This document shows, piece by piece, positions 1-6,384 of a stretch of DNA of 11,396 bases. The DNA is taken from assembly GCA_020052115.1 (NCBI GenBank), contig JAGVPR010000222.1, positions 1-11,396 on the forward strand. The letters run 5' to 3'. Position numbers and translations under genes: made by a program. The notes under the pieces are model-generated. The model was not told the origin of the DNA. It was given only the letters and a program-made list of their open reading frames with translations, and ran no database searches. Position 1 is the stretch's first letter; each line of letters begins with the position of its first letter. This DNA comes from Candidatus Eiseniibacteriota bacterium (GTDB taxonomy: Bacteria > Eisenbacteria > RBG-16-71-46 > JAGVPR01).

Positions 1-724
1 CCGCCGACGGCCTTCGCCCCTGAAGGAACCGGCCGCAACTCGGGGCGAGCATCGGCGCCGGAGAGACGGCGCCCAGCACGATGCGCGCTTCACGGATCTC
101 CCGGCCCTCCAGGACCACACGCGCCGCGACGGAGGCCACCGCGAGCGCGGTCGCTTGGCGAAGAGCGAATCGTTCGTAGACCGCGCCCGAACGGGCCGGT
201 TGTGCGGGGATGCGGATCTCGACGAGGATCTCGCCCGGTGAAAGCGCGATTCGGCGCGGGCCGAGGAAGAGAGCCTCCGCGGGCATCGTTCGCGCGCCTT
301 CGTCGCTCGCGACGGAAACCTCGGCGCCGCCCGCGATGCAGATGGGCGGGGTGTCGGCCGAAGGAACCCCGGCGCAGAAATTGCCGCCGAGCGTGCCGCG
401 GTTGCGGATCTGGAGCGCGGCCATCAACTCGATCGCTTCGGCGAGCGCCGGGAAACCGTGCTTCACGAGCGCGCATTCGGCGACATCGCTCAGCGCCGTG
501 AGGGCGCCGATGCACAGCGTTCCCGCATCGAGACGGGTTCCCCTCAGTCCCGGAACCGCTCCCAGGGAGACGATGTGTTGCGTGGCGTCCCGATGTTGCT
601 TGAGGTCGGGCAGCAAATCCGTTCCGCCCGCGAGGAAGCGCCCGTTCTTGCCGTGGCTTCGGCCGAGCCGGGAGGCTTCGGCCAGCGTCGCCGGGCGGTG
701 CAATACGAAATCGGCGATTTCCAT
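1..724 (-). CDS. Molybdenum hydroxylase FAD-binding (medium) subunit, CoxM/XdhB type, C-terminus missing
   Basis: First 241 residues of the FAD-carrying subunit of a molybdopterin hydroxylase (CO dehydrogenase medium chain / xanthine dehydrogenase FAD subunit family). This subunit passes electrons from the Mo/2Fe-2S subunits to an acceptor. The sequence shows both FAD-binding signatures: AGGTDLLPDLKQ at residues 32-43 and QIRNRGTLGGNFCAGVPSAD at 105-124. The family's conserved FLGPRRIALSPGEILVEIRIP stretch follows (153-173), then the VLGAVSPAPM strand near 216-225. Full-length relatives have about 280-330 residues, so the C-terminal FAD/CoxM domain is cut by the window edge. The ATG at 724 has an AGGA 5 nt upstream. 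The extra cysteine-rich 4Fe-4S loop of 4-hydroxybenzoyl-CoA reductase beta subunits is absent, so it is not that subtype. The Fe-S and Mo subunits are presumably off the left edge. The substrate is unknown; the family call is firm. Confidence 0.9.
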   Translation of the reverse strand, partial: MEIADFVLHRPATLAEASRLGRSHGKNGRFLAGGTDLLPDLKQHRDATQHIVSLGAVPGLRGTRLDAGTLCIGALTALSDVAECALVKHGFPALAEAIELMAALQIRNRGTLGGNFCAGVPSADTPPICIAGGAEVSVASDEGARTMPAEALFLGPRRIALSPGEILVEIRIPAQPARSGAVYERFALRQATALAVASVAARVVLEGREIREARIVLGAVSPAPMLAPSCGRFLQGRRPSA

Positions 725-813
725 CAATGTCCTGCCGCTGGGAAGGGGCGGTGAACGATCCGGCGTGCCCGCCGAATGACCGACTCGTAACGGGTGCTTA
801 GAACGATAGCCTG

Positions 814-839
814 GATTCCCGCCGAAGCAAGCAGGAATC
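814..839. repeat. Imperfect inverted repeat upstream of the FAD-subunit gene
   Basis: GATTCC (814-819) and GGAATC (834-839) are perfect complements. GC/GC extends the arms inward to nine pairs with one C.A mismatch and an 8-nt loop. It lies in the 163-nt gap between the fusion gene and the FAD-subunit gene. No T-tract follows on the minus strand, so an intrinsic terminator is unlikely. It overlaps a weak promoter-like pair on the minus strand (TTGCTT at 825-830 and TATCGT at 803-808, 16-nt spacer). It could therefore be an operator, or an mRNA stem between two cistrons. Function is inferred only. Confidence 0.35.
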
Positions 840-887
840 GAACGGAGGCGAGCCCTCGGTGCGGCCCGCCGCCGCTCGGTCGCTTCC

Positions 888-2975
888 TTACACGGCCAGG
901 GTCTTCGCGGCTTCGGCTCCGATCCTTCCTTCACGGCACGCGGCCGAGGTCATGAATGCCGCTGAGTGCTTCGCCTGGACCACGAGCGCCTCAGCCAGAG
1001 GCGCGCCGCAAGAGGCCTGAATCGTGTCGAGAATCGCCTTTCGGGCCGCCAGCGTCGCCGGATTCTCGGTCTCCGGCAGGCCGCCGACCTCTGTTGGAAT
1101 CCCCGACAGCGCCCGCTCCTCGAGCTTTCGAGGCGGCAAAGCGGAATCGCCCGAAGCCGCCGCCCAAGCCGTTCGCAGGGCCTCGTCCAGCGGTCCCGCG
1201 AAATCGGCGAGCCATCCGACCGCGTTCATTGCCTTGACGGGACGGCCTCCGAGCAGGAGCCGCAGGATCTCCGGCCATGACTCCGGCTTCGACTTGCGGA
1301 AGGTCCAGTGGCATCCCTCCATGCCCGGCACGACGGGCAGCGTGACCTCGGGCATGCCGAGTTCCGTCCCGTCCACCGCGATCAGGTAGTGACAGTGCAT
1401 CATCAACTCGAGGAAGCCGCCGAGGGCGCGCTTGCCGCCGATGAACCCGACGGAAACGCGAAACTCGCGATGCAGGCGCCGCGCGGTCTTCGACCAACCC
1501 TCGGCGATGCGAACGCCGTCTTCGATCCTTCCGAGCGCCGGGTAGAACTCGCTCGTGTCCGCCCCGACGAGCTGTGTCGAAAGGTGAAAGTCGCCGGTCA
1601 CGATCACTCGCTCGATCCCTTCGGCCCTGAGCCAGTCAATCGCGCGATTGAGCTCGGCATCCACGTCTCCGTTGTAGCTTTCGCGTCCGAACGTGATGAC
1701 GCCCACGCGGCCGTCGTGCTCCGCGTTGACGTAGAGCTGCCGCCATCCGGCATCGTTCATCCCGTCGAACGCCTCCGGATGCCAGGCCGATCCCCGCGCG
1801 TCCGGATGGGCCGCTTGATACGCGGCCACCTTCGCGCGGCAGGCTTCGGGCCCGAGCCGGCGCGCCACCGCGAGAATGCCGCTCCGGAACTGCGCGCACA
1901 GCTCGCCGATGGCGTTCATGTAAGGAAGAGCGGCTCGCTTCTCGTGAAGCATCAGGCTCGTCATTTGAAGAACGGCGCCGAGGATCTGATCGTCGAATTC
2001 CTCGGCTTCCTCGGCGGTGAGCTTCCAATCCACCAATGGGCGGGAATGCTCGGGCGGATACCAATCACGGCCGCTGTCCTTTCTCTCGACCAGCTCCGGC
2101 GTCGGGCGGAAGAGTCCGCCATAATGCTCGGCGAGATGATGCAGGCAGGACCAGGTGAGGAAATCCGCGCCTTTCGCCCCGATCGCATCGTGAGCGCGGA
2201 AGGGGTTCGGTCCGAGAGCGCGGCGCACGAACTTGTCCGCCTTCCAGAAGGGCATGTTGCTCCGCCCGTGGTACTGGAGCGCCGCGTGCGTCACACCGCA
2301 GAAGAGCACATCGAGCACGAAGGACCAGTAGTCGCCCACGGGAACGGGGATGAGACCCAGCGCCCAGAAGAGCCGTGTGACGGCCGACGGCTTCGCCTCG
2401 ACGACCTCCCACACCTTGTTGATCTCGTGCGGGAATGCGGGGTGGGCGATCGGCACGCCGAGAGCCGAGCTGGGAAAGCCCGAGGTCACCGAGCGGATCT
2501 CGGCCCCCGGGAAGGCGGCGCGAAAGACCTCATAGTGTGCGCGCTTCAGCTCGAGGATCTCGGGGATCGCCTCGAGAAGGAAGCGAGGCTTGAATCCACG
2601 AAGCTCGGCCGGAAGCCGCTTGCCGTCGTAGTGCAGGCGCACGGTGTTCGCCATGATCCGATCGGCCTCGTCGCGGCCGAAGGCCCGAACGAGGCCGGGA
2701 TACTGCCGGCCGATCCCGTCGGGCGCGCCCGGCAAATCGAGGCCGACGACGCGTACGCCGTAAGTGTGCAGGCGCGAGCCGAGCTGCATCGCCTTTCCTG
2801 CGCCCACGATCCCGCTCGCGCCGGAGATGACGAGGCTGCCGCGCTCGGCGCCGCCGCCGAACACCTCGCCGATCAGATCCTCCGCGGATGCGGGAAGAGA
2901 TCCCTTGCGGAAGAGATCGAGCACGCCGTCGAACCCCAGGGTCCTGAGCCCCGGCTCTCTCATCGCTTTGGTCAT
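888..2975 (-). CDS. Bifunctional 3-hydroxyacyl-CoA dehydrogenase / enoyl-CoA hydratase fusion (dehydrogenase first)
   Basis: A 695-aa beta-oxidation fusion predicted to hydrate an enoyl-CoA and oxidise the 3-hydroxyacyl-CoA with NAD+, in the cytoplasm. The Rossmann motif at about 49-60 is unusual (GASGIVGAG instead of GxGxMGxG) and its second strand ends in Asp80, which fits NAD. LLEAIPEILELK (133-144) matches the dehydrogenase's conserved helix. His178 (IAHPAFPHEINKVWEVV) and Glu190 have the 12-residue spacing of the dehydrogenase catalytic pair. The Asn expected in the substrate-side helix appears to be Asp222. A helical middle region leads to a crotonase domain (about 412-605) with the VGAD oxyanion loop (470-473) and catalytic glutamates Glu523 (ALGGFLEL) and Glu543 (LGMPEV), 20 apart as in enoyl-CoA hydratase. 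Domain order matches FadN and archaeal crotonyl-CoA hydratase/dehydrogenase fusions, not FadB. The ATG at 2975 has GGGGGA 7 nt upstream; an open reading extension to 3470 lies inside the thiolase gene and is not credible. Substrate uncertain; C4 is plausible from the neighbours. Confidence 0.87.
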   Translation of the reverse strand: MTKAMREPGLRTLGFDGVLDLFRKGSLPASAEDLIGEVFGGGAERGSLVISGASGIVGAGKAMQLGSRLHTYGVRVVGLDLPGAPDGIGRQYPGLVRAFGRDEADRIMANTVRLHYDGKRLPAELRGFKPRFLLEAIPEILELKRAHYEVFRAAFPGAEIRSVTSGFPSSALGVPIAHPAFPHEINKVWEVVEAKPSAVTRLFWALGLIPVPVGDYWSFVLDVLFCGVTHAALQYHGRSNMPFWKADKFVRRALGPNPFRAHDAIGAKGADFLTWSCLHHLAEHYGGLFRPTPELVERKDSGRDWYPPEHSRPLVDWKLTAEEAEEFDDQILGAVLQMTSLMLHEKRAALPYMNAIGELCAQFRSGILAVARRLGPEACRAKVAAYQAAHPDARGSAWHPEAFDGMNDAGWRQLYVNAEHDGRVGVITFGRESYNGDVDAELNRAIDWLRAEGIERVIVTGDFHLSTQLVGADTSEFYPALGRIEDGVRIAEGWSKTARRLHREFRVSVGFIGGKRALGGFLELMMHCHYLIAVDGTELGMPEVTLPVVPGMEGCHWTFRKSKPESWPEILRLLLGGRPVKAMNAVGWLADFAGPLDEALRTAWAAASGDSALPPRKLEERALSGIPTEVGGLPETENPATLAARKAILDTIQASCGAPLAEALVVQAKHSAAFMTSAACREGRIGAEAAKTLAV

Positions 2976-2982
2976 CGCGGAA

Positions 2983-2988
2983 TCCCCC
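2983..2988 (-). promoter_or_regulatory. Ribosome binding site fixing the start of the dehydrogenase/hydratase fusion
   Basis: GGGGGA on the minus strand, 7 nt before the ATG at 2975, inside the 26-nt gap after the thiolase stop. This start gives a Rossmann fold near residue 50. The longer open frame would instead overlap the thiolase gene by about 470 nt. Confidence 0.6.
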
Positions 2989-3001
2989 GACGATTCGATT
3001 G

Positions 3002-4198
3002 CTAGGAAACCTCGAACAGCGCGCAGATCCCCACGTCTCCCGCGGCGCAACCGAAGAGCAGCACGTAGCCGCCGCCCAAGGAAACCGCCTCCTCGAGCGC
3101 CTCGATGAGCGAGCGCGTGAGCGTCGGCGCCTGCGGATGTCCCCACACGAGCGAGCATCCCGTGCGGTTCATCCGCTTCCAGTCGTAGTCGAGATGCTTC
3201 GCGAAGATGACGTCGTTGATCGCGAACGGATTGTGGTTCTTGACGACGGCCATGTCGTTCATCGTGACGCCCGTGCGATCGAGAAGCCGCCGCACGGCGA
3301 TCGCGGGGGCTTCGGGCATGAGCGCAGGGCTCGTGCGCACCTCGGTCTTCGCGATGAAACGGATCGCAATCTCGGGCCGCGGGCTCAGCTCCTTCGCTTT
3401 TGCTTCGTTCGTGACGAGGAGGGTGGCCATGCCGTCGGAGGCATGCGTCTGCGTGCCCGCGGTCACGCACGTATCGAGTTCGCGCATGGCGCGTAGGTCC
3501 TCGCGCGTCAGGCGGCGCACGCCGAGGTCGTCATCAATGGAGCCGAGCGGGCGTCCCTGGAGATTGAGCAGATCGAGCTTGACGAGCACGCGATCGAGAA
3601 AGCCCGACGCCTTCGCCTCGAAATACTGCTCGTGGCGATGGAGCGCGAGCTCATCCACCTCCGCGCGATCGCACTTGTACTTGCGCGCGGCGAGTCCGGC
3701 CGTCGCGATCATCGCCTTCCCGGTCGCCGGATCGAATCCGAAGTTGTCCCACACGTCGCTGATGGGGACTGTCCGTTGATAGGCGCGGCGCTCCGGGAAC
3801 ACACCCACAGGGGAATCGCTCGTCCTGTCGAAGGTGAGCACTCCGATGACCTCCGAATCCCCCTCCTGAACGAGGGCTCCGGCGAGCACGGTAGCCTGAA
3901 GGCCCGTGGCGCAAGCCTCCTCGACGTGAAAGCCCGGTATCCGGCGGCCGGCGCAATGGGAAAGGAAGGGGGCGCCCCAGAATTTCCAGTGCCAGGGGAT
4001 GGTCGAGCCGACGACCATGTACTCGAGATGCCTCAGCGGCACCTTCCGAAGTCCGAGGATGCGCGCGAACCCCTCGCCCGCGAACTGGCCGATGTTGACC
4101 TCGGCCAGCGCGGATGTCTGCCACGCGGGGAAGTAGCTGCTGCCCCAGGTGCCGTAGGGAATCCTGGCCCTGGGGAACGATGATTCCGGCGCTCTCAT
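3002..4198 (-). CDS. Divergent thiolase family protein (acetyl-CoA acetyltransferase-like)
   Basis: 398 aa, the normal thiolase length. It is predicted to cleave a 3-oxoacyl-CoA with CoA, or to run the reverse condensation, in the cytoplasm. The nucleophilic Cys96 sits in VEEACATGLQA (92-102). The mid-protein TAGTQTHASDGMA (247-258) corresponds to the family's TAGN.S..DGA segment. His354 in SLVWGHPQAPT and Cys384 in LFGCAAGDVG match the two C-terminal active-site motifs. The usual NEAFA loop reads HNPFA (322-326), so a His stands where degradative thiolases have Asn, as in HEAFA or the HDCF loop of SCP-x thiolases. The ATG at 4198 has GGAGGG 8 nt upstream; a longer frame to 4327 adds 43 low-complexity residues and lacks such a site. 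It is followed 26 nt later by the hydratase/dehydrogenase fusion, so thiolysis of that enzyme's product (acetoacetyl-CoA or a longer ketoacyl-CoA) is the likely job. Exact substrate is unknown. Confidence 0.85.
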   Translation of the reverse strand: MRAPESSFPRARIPYGTWGSSYFPAWQTSALAEVNIGQFAGEGFARILGLRKVPLRHLEYMVVGSTIPWHWKFWGAPFLSHCAGRRIPGFHVEEACATGLQATVLAGALVQEGDSEVIGVLTFDRTSDSPVGVFPERRAYQRTVPISDVWDNFGFDPATGKAMIATAGLAARKYKCDRAEVDELALHRHEQYFEAKASGFLDRVLVKLDLLNLQGRPLGSIDDDLGVRRLTREDLRAMRELDTCVTAGTQTHASDGMATLLVTNEAKAKELSPRPEIAIRFIAKTEVRTSPALMPEAPAIAVRRLLDRTGVTMNDMAVVKNHNPFAINDVIFAKHLDYDWKRMNRTGCSLVWGHPQAPTLTRSLIEALEEAVSLGGGYVLLFGCAAGDVGICALFEVS

Positions 4199-4206
4199 GG
4201 CACCAG

Positions 4207-4212
4207 CCCTCC
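4207..4212 (-). promoter_or_regulatory. Ribosome binding site fixing the start of the minus-strand thiolase
   Basis: GGAGGG on the minus strand, 8 nt before the ATG at 4198. It decides the start against the upstream in-frame start at 4327. Confidence 0.65.
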
Positions 4213-4341
4213 AAGGATTCGGCGCGGTCGGCGAGACATCCGAATTCCGGCCGGGGAACTCGCGGCGGTCGAGCCCGGCGTCGGCGGTCCCGGGACGTCC
4301 AGCGGTCCGGGTGGAGGCATCATGCATCCGCGGGGTTCGAT

Positions 4342-4370
4342 TGAAAAAGAGAAAAAGAGAGCGCGGTCAA
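4342..4370 (-). promoter_or_regulatory. Possible divergent promoter for the minus-strand thiolase operon
   Basis: On the minus strand TTGACC (4370-4365) is a good -35 element. It is the left half of the inverted repeat at 4366-4383. The matching -10 is poor: 17 nt downstream the bases are TTTTCA inside an A/T-rich tract. A start near 4335 would leave a leader of about 137 nt. The -35 is convincing; the promoter as a whole is tentative. Confidence 0.3.
4343..4358 (+). repeat. Two tandem copies of GAAAAAGA in the divergent control region
   Basis: GAAAAAGA occurs twice head to tail, making a purine-only A-rich tract that stands out in this GC-rich window. It lies just upstream of the divergent -35 elements. 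It could serve as an UP-like element or as the melting region of the minus-strand promoter. Confidence 0.4.
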
Positions 4371-4383
4371 CAAACTGTTTGAC
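4366..4383. promoter_or_regulatory. Inverted-repeat operator candidate overlapping two back-to-back -35 elements
   Basis: GTCAACAAACTGTTTGAC has outer arms GTCAA/TTGAC separated by 8 nt. Inside it is a second perfect inverted repeat, CAAAC-T-GTTTG (4371-4381). The outer arms are themselves -35 hexamer cores pointing away from each other. A dimeric repressor (for example TetR- or GntR-type) bound here would block both operons. No regulator gene is in the window, so the binder is unknown. Confidence 0.5.
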
Positions 4384-4406
4384 TCATCTTGCAGGCATTC
4401 GATAAT
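4379..4406 (+). promoter_or_regulatory. Sigma70-type promoter for the SDR-thiolase-DUF35-gcdH operon
   Basis: TTGACT (4379-4384) and GATAAT (4401-4406) each match the consensus at five of six bases and are 16 nt apart. Transcription would start near 4413, giving a leader of about 48 nt before the ATG at 4461. It is the clearest promoter in the window, and its -35 lies in the inverted repeat. Confidence 0.65.
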
Positions 4407-4460
4407 CGTGCCCAACCGTCATCGTTCACCGGCCCGCTCACCATCCCCGAAGGGAAATCC

Positions 4461-5210
4461 ATGGATCTGGGCCTCGGAGGCAAATCCGCTGTCGTTACCG
4501 GAGGAAGCGTAGGAATCGGCAGCGCCATCGCTCTCGCGCTCGCAGGCGAGGGGTGCGATGTCGCGATCAACTACCGGCGCCACAAGGTCGAGGCCGACGA
4601 GGTCGTTCGCCGCGTCGAAGCCCTGGGCCGCCGAGGCCTCGCGGTGCAGGCGGACGTCGCGAGCTTCCAGGACGCCGGGCGGATGATCCGAACCGCGGTC
4701 GAGACCTTCGGGCGTCTCGATATCCTCGTCTGCAACGCCGGGGTCACATGGGACGGGGTCATCTGGAAGATGACCGAGCAGCAGTGGGACCAGGTGATCA
4801 ACGTGAATCTCAAGGGTTACTTCAACTACAATCGCGCCGCCGCGCTCGTCTTCAAGGATCAGAAGAGCGGCAAGATCGTGAATATCTCCTCGATCAACGG
4901 CATGCGCGGCAAGTTCGCGCAGGCGAACTATGCGGCCTCGAAGGCCGGGGAGATCGCGCTCAGCAAGTCGCTCGCCCGCGAACTCGGCAAGTTCAATGTC
5001 AACGTCAACGTCGTGGCGCCCGGTCTTGTGATGACCGAGATGGCCCGGGAGATTCCCCAGGAGTTCCTGAACAAGGCGATGGACGAGACCGTGCTCGGGC
5101 GCTTCGCGAGCCCGGAAGAAGTCGCGGACCTCGTCGTCTACCTTTGCTCCGATCGCTCGCGCCACATCACGGGCGAGGTCATCAAGATAGACGGCGGGCA
5201 GTACATCTAG
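4461..5210 (+). CDS. SDR-family 3-oxoacyl/3-hydroxyacyl-CoA oxidoreductase (FabG/PhaB-like)
   Basis: 249-aa classical short-chain dehydrogenase interconverting a 3-hydroxyacyl and a 3-oxoacyl thioester with NAD(P)H in the cytoplasm. It shows the cofactor motif TGGSVGIG (13-20), CNAG (91-94) and the active-site residues Asn116 (NVNLKG), Ser144 (NISSING), Tyr157 and Lys161 (YAASK). The ending ITGEVIKIDGGQYI is typical of the FabG group. Arginines right after the second strand (NYRRH, 37-41) hint at NADP(H), as in FabG/PhaB, but this is weak. GAAGGGA lies 5 nt before the ATG at 4461, and this start places the Rossmann strand at the normal distance; the frame is open upstream to 4389 without a better site. 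It is the first gene of the plus-strand operon, and the thiolase follows after 17 nt. In the Bbs pathway the equivalent step uses the SDR pair BbsCD; only one SDR is present here. Confidence 0.9.
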   Translation: MDLGLGGKSAVVTGGSVGIGSAIALALAGEGCDVAINYRRHKVEADEVVRRVEALGRRGLAVQADVASFQDAGRMIRTAVETFGRLDILVCNAGVTWDGVIWKMTEQQWDQVINVNLKGYFNYNRAAALVFKDQKSGKIVNISSINGMRGKFAQANYAASKAGEIALSKSLARELGKFNVNVNVVAPGLVMTEMAREIPQEFLNKAMDETVLGRFASPEEVADLVVYLCSDRSRHITGEVIKIDGGQYI

Positions 5211-5212
5211 GC

Positions 5213-5220
5213 GGAGGGAG
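5213..5220 (+). promoter_or_regulatory. Ribosome binding site for a TTG-started thiolase
   Basis: GGAGGGAG lies just after the SDR stop codon and 7 nt before TTG at 5228. No ATG or GTG at the expected N-terminus (ARVGIIGIG) competes, so this site decides the TTG start. Confidence 0.65.
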
Positions 5221-5227
5221 CGAAGCG

Positions 5228-6382
5228 TTGGCGAGAGTCGGGATCATCGGAATCGGGCACGGCGTCTTCGGCCGGCGAAGCGATGCCACCGTGCAGGAAC
5301 TCGCGTTCGAGGCGTTTCGCCTGGCGGTCGAGGACGCGGGGCTCTCGCGCGACGAGATTGACGCCTCCGTTATCGGCTCGGTGCCTGAGTATCACAAACA
5401 GCGCTCGCTCGCGGGCGTGGTGCAGGAGTACCTCGGGCTCAATCCCAAGCCGACCTGGCTCACCGAGGTTGCCTGCGCCTCGGGAAGCGCCGCGATCCGG
5501 ACCGCGTGGATGGCGATCCGCTCCGGCGTCCATCGAGTCGTCGCGGTGATCGGTTGCCAGAAGATGACCGAGCTCTCGACGCCGGAGATCCTCGCGCTGA
5601 TGGGGCGCGTCGGCGAGGTGCAGTGGGAATCCATCTTCGGCACCACCTTCCCAGCCTACTACGCGATGTTCGCGAACCGGCACATGCACGAGTTCGGGAC
5701 GACGCGCGAGCAGCTTTCGCAGGTCGCGGTGAAGAATCACTATTACGGCGCGCGCAATCCTGTCGCGCTCTTTCGCAAGGAGGTCACGCTCGAGAAGGCC
5801 GGCGCTTCCGAGGACGTCTCGAGCCCGCTCCAGGTGTTCGACTGCTGCGCGAACGCCGACGGCGCGGCGTGCGTGATCCTCGCGGATGAAGCGCGCGCAC
5901 GCCATGCGCCGAAGGAGCCGGTCTGGCTCGACGGGATGGGTTGCGCCACGGCGAGCATGTCGGTCCTCAGACGGCCGGACCTCGTCGGGCTGCCGAGCGC
6001 GACGGAGGCGGCCGCGCAGGCGTATCGGATGGCCGAGGTGGGGCCGAACGACATTCAAGTCGCCGACGTGCACGACTGCTTCACGATCGCCGAGATCATG
6101 GCGTACGAGGATCTCGGCTTCTGCGCAAAGGGCGAGGGCGGCCGGTTCATCGCGGATCGCCGGCCTTACATCGGCGGCAAGGTCGCGGTAAACGTGGACG
6201 GTGGATTGAAGGCGAAGGGACACCCGATCGGCGCGACCGGGGTGTCCATGACCTGCGAGATCGTCAAGCAGCTTCGAGGCGAAGCCGGCGAACGCCAGGT
6301 GCCGGAGGCGAAGATCGGCCTCACGCACAACGTGGGCGGCATCGGGCAGTACTGTTTCGTCCAGGTGCTGCGGAAGGACTGA
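5228..6382 (+). CDS. SCP-x-type thiolase (BbsB-like)
   Basis: 384-aa thiolase of the non-specific lipid-transfer/SCP-x class, predicted to cleave a 3-oxoacyl-CoA, or condense one, together with a DUF35 partner. The nucleophile is Cys83 in VACASGSAAI. The SCP-x-style loop VADVHDCFTIAE puts His282 where classical thiolases have Asn. His332 lies in GGLKAKGHPIGATG. The C-terminal motif THNVGGIGQYC (366-376) has the HN.G form of this class instead of the CxGxG cysteine. Translation probably starts at TTG 5228, 7 nt after GGAGGGAG. The frame is open another 225 codons upstream, but that part is the SDR gene read out of frame. The stop is followed 2 nt later by the DUF35 gene, the arrangement seen for BbsA/BbsB (2-benzoylsuccinyl-CoA thiolase) and archaeal thiolase/DUF35 pairs. 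The family is secure; the substrate is open. Confidence 0.9.
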   Translation: MARVGIIGIGHGVFGRRSDATVQELAFEAFRLAVEDAGLSRDEIDASVIGSVPEYHKQRSLAGVVQEYLGLNPKPTWLTEVACASGSAAIRTAWMAIRSGVHRVVAVIGCQKMTELSTPEILALMGRVGEVQWESIFGTTFPAYYAMFANRHMHEFGTTREQLSQVAVKNHYYGARNPVALFRKEVTLEKAGASEDVSSPLQVFDCCANADGAACVILADEARARHAPKEPVWLDGMGCATASMSVLRRPDLVGLPSATEAAAQAYRMAEVGPNDIQVADVHDCFTIAEIMAYEDLGFCAKGEGGRFIADRRPYIGGKVAVNVDGGLKAKGHPIGATGVSMTCEIVKQLRGEAGERQVPEAKIGLTHNVGGIGQYCFVQVLRKD

Positions 6383-6384
6383 GC

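Noticed and set aside
1..724. 4-hydroxybenzoyl-CoA reductase beta subunit
   Set aside because: The diagnostic 4Fe-4S cysteine loop is missing.
1308..3005. 565-aa open frame on the plus strand
   Set aside because: Antisense shadow of the fusion gene, with no recognisable domain; typical of GC-rich codon bias.
2976..3470. 165-codon N-terminal extension of the dehydrogenase/hydratase fusion
   Set aside because: It is the thiolase gene in another frame, is low-complexity and Arg/His-rich, and the start at 2975 has a proper ribosome site.
4199..4327. 43-codon extension of the minus-strand thiolase
   Set aside because: No thiolase similarity and no ribosome site; GGAGGG sits before the 4198 ATG.
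4553..5227. 225-codon upstream extension of the SCP-x thiolase frame
   Set aside because: Out-of-frame reading of the SDR gene; the real N-terminus (ARVGIIGIG) follows the TTG at 5228.
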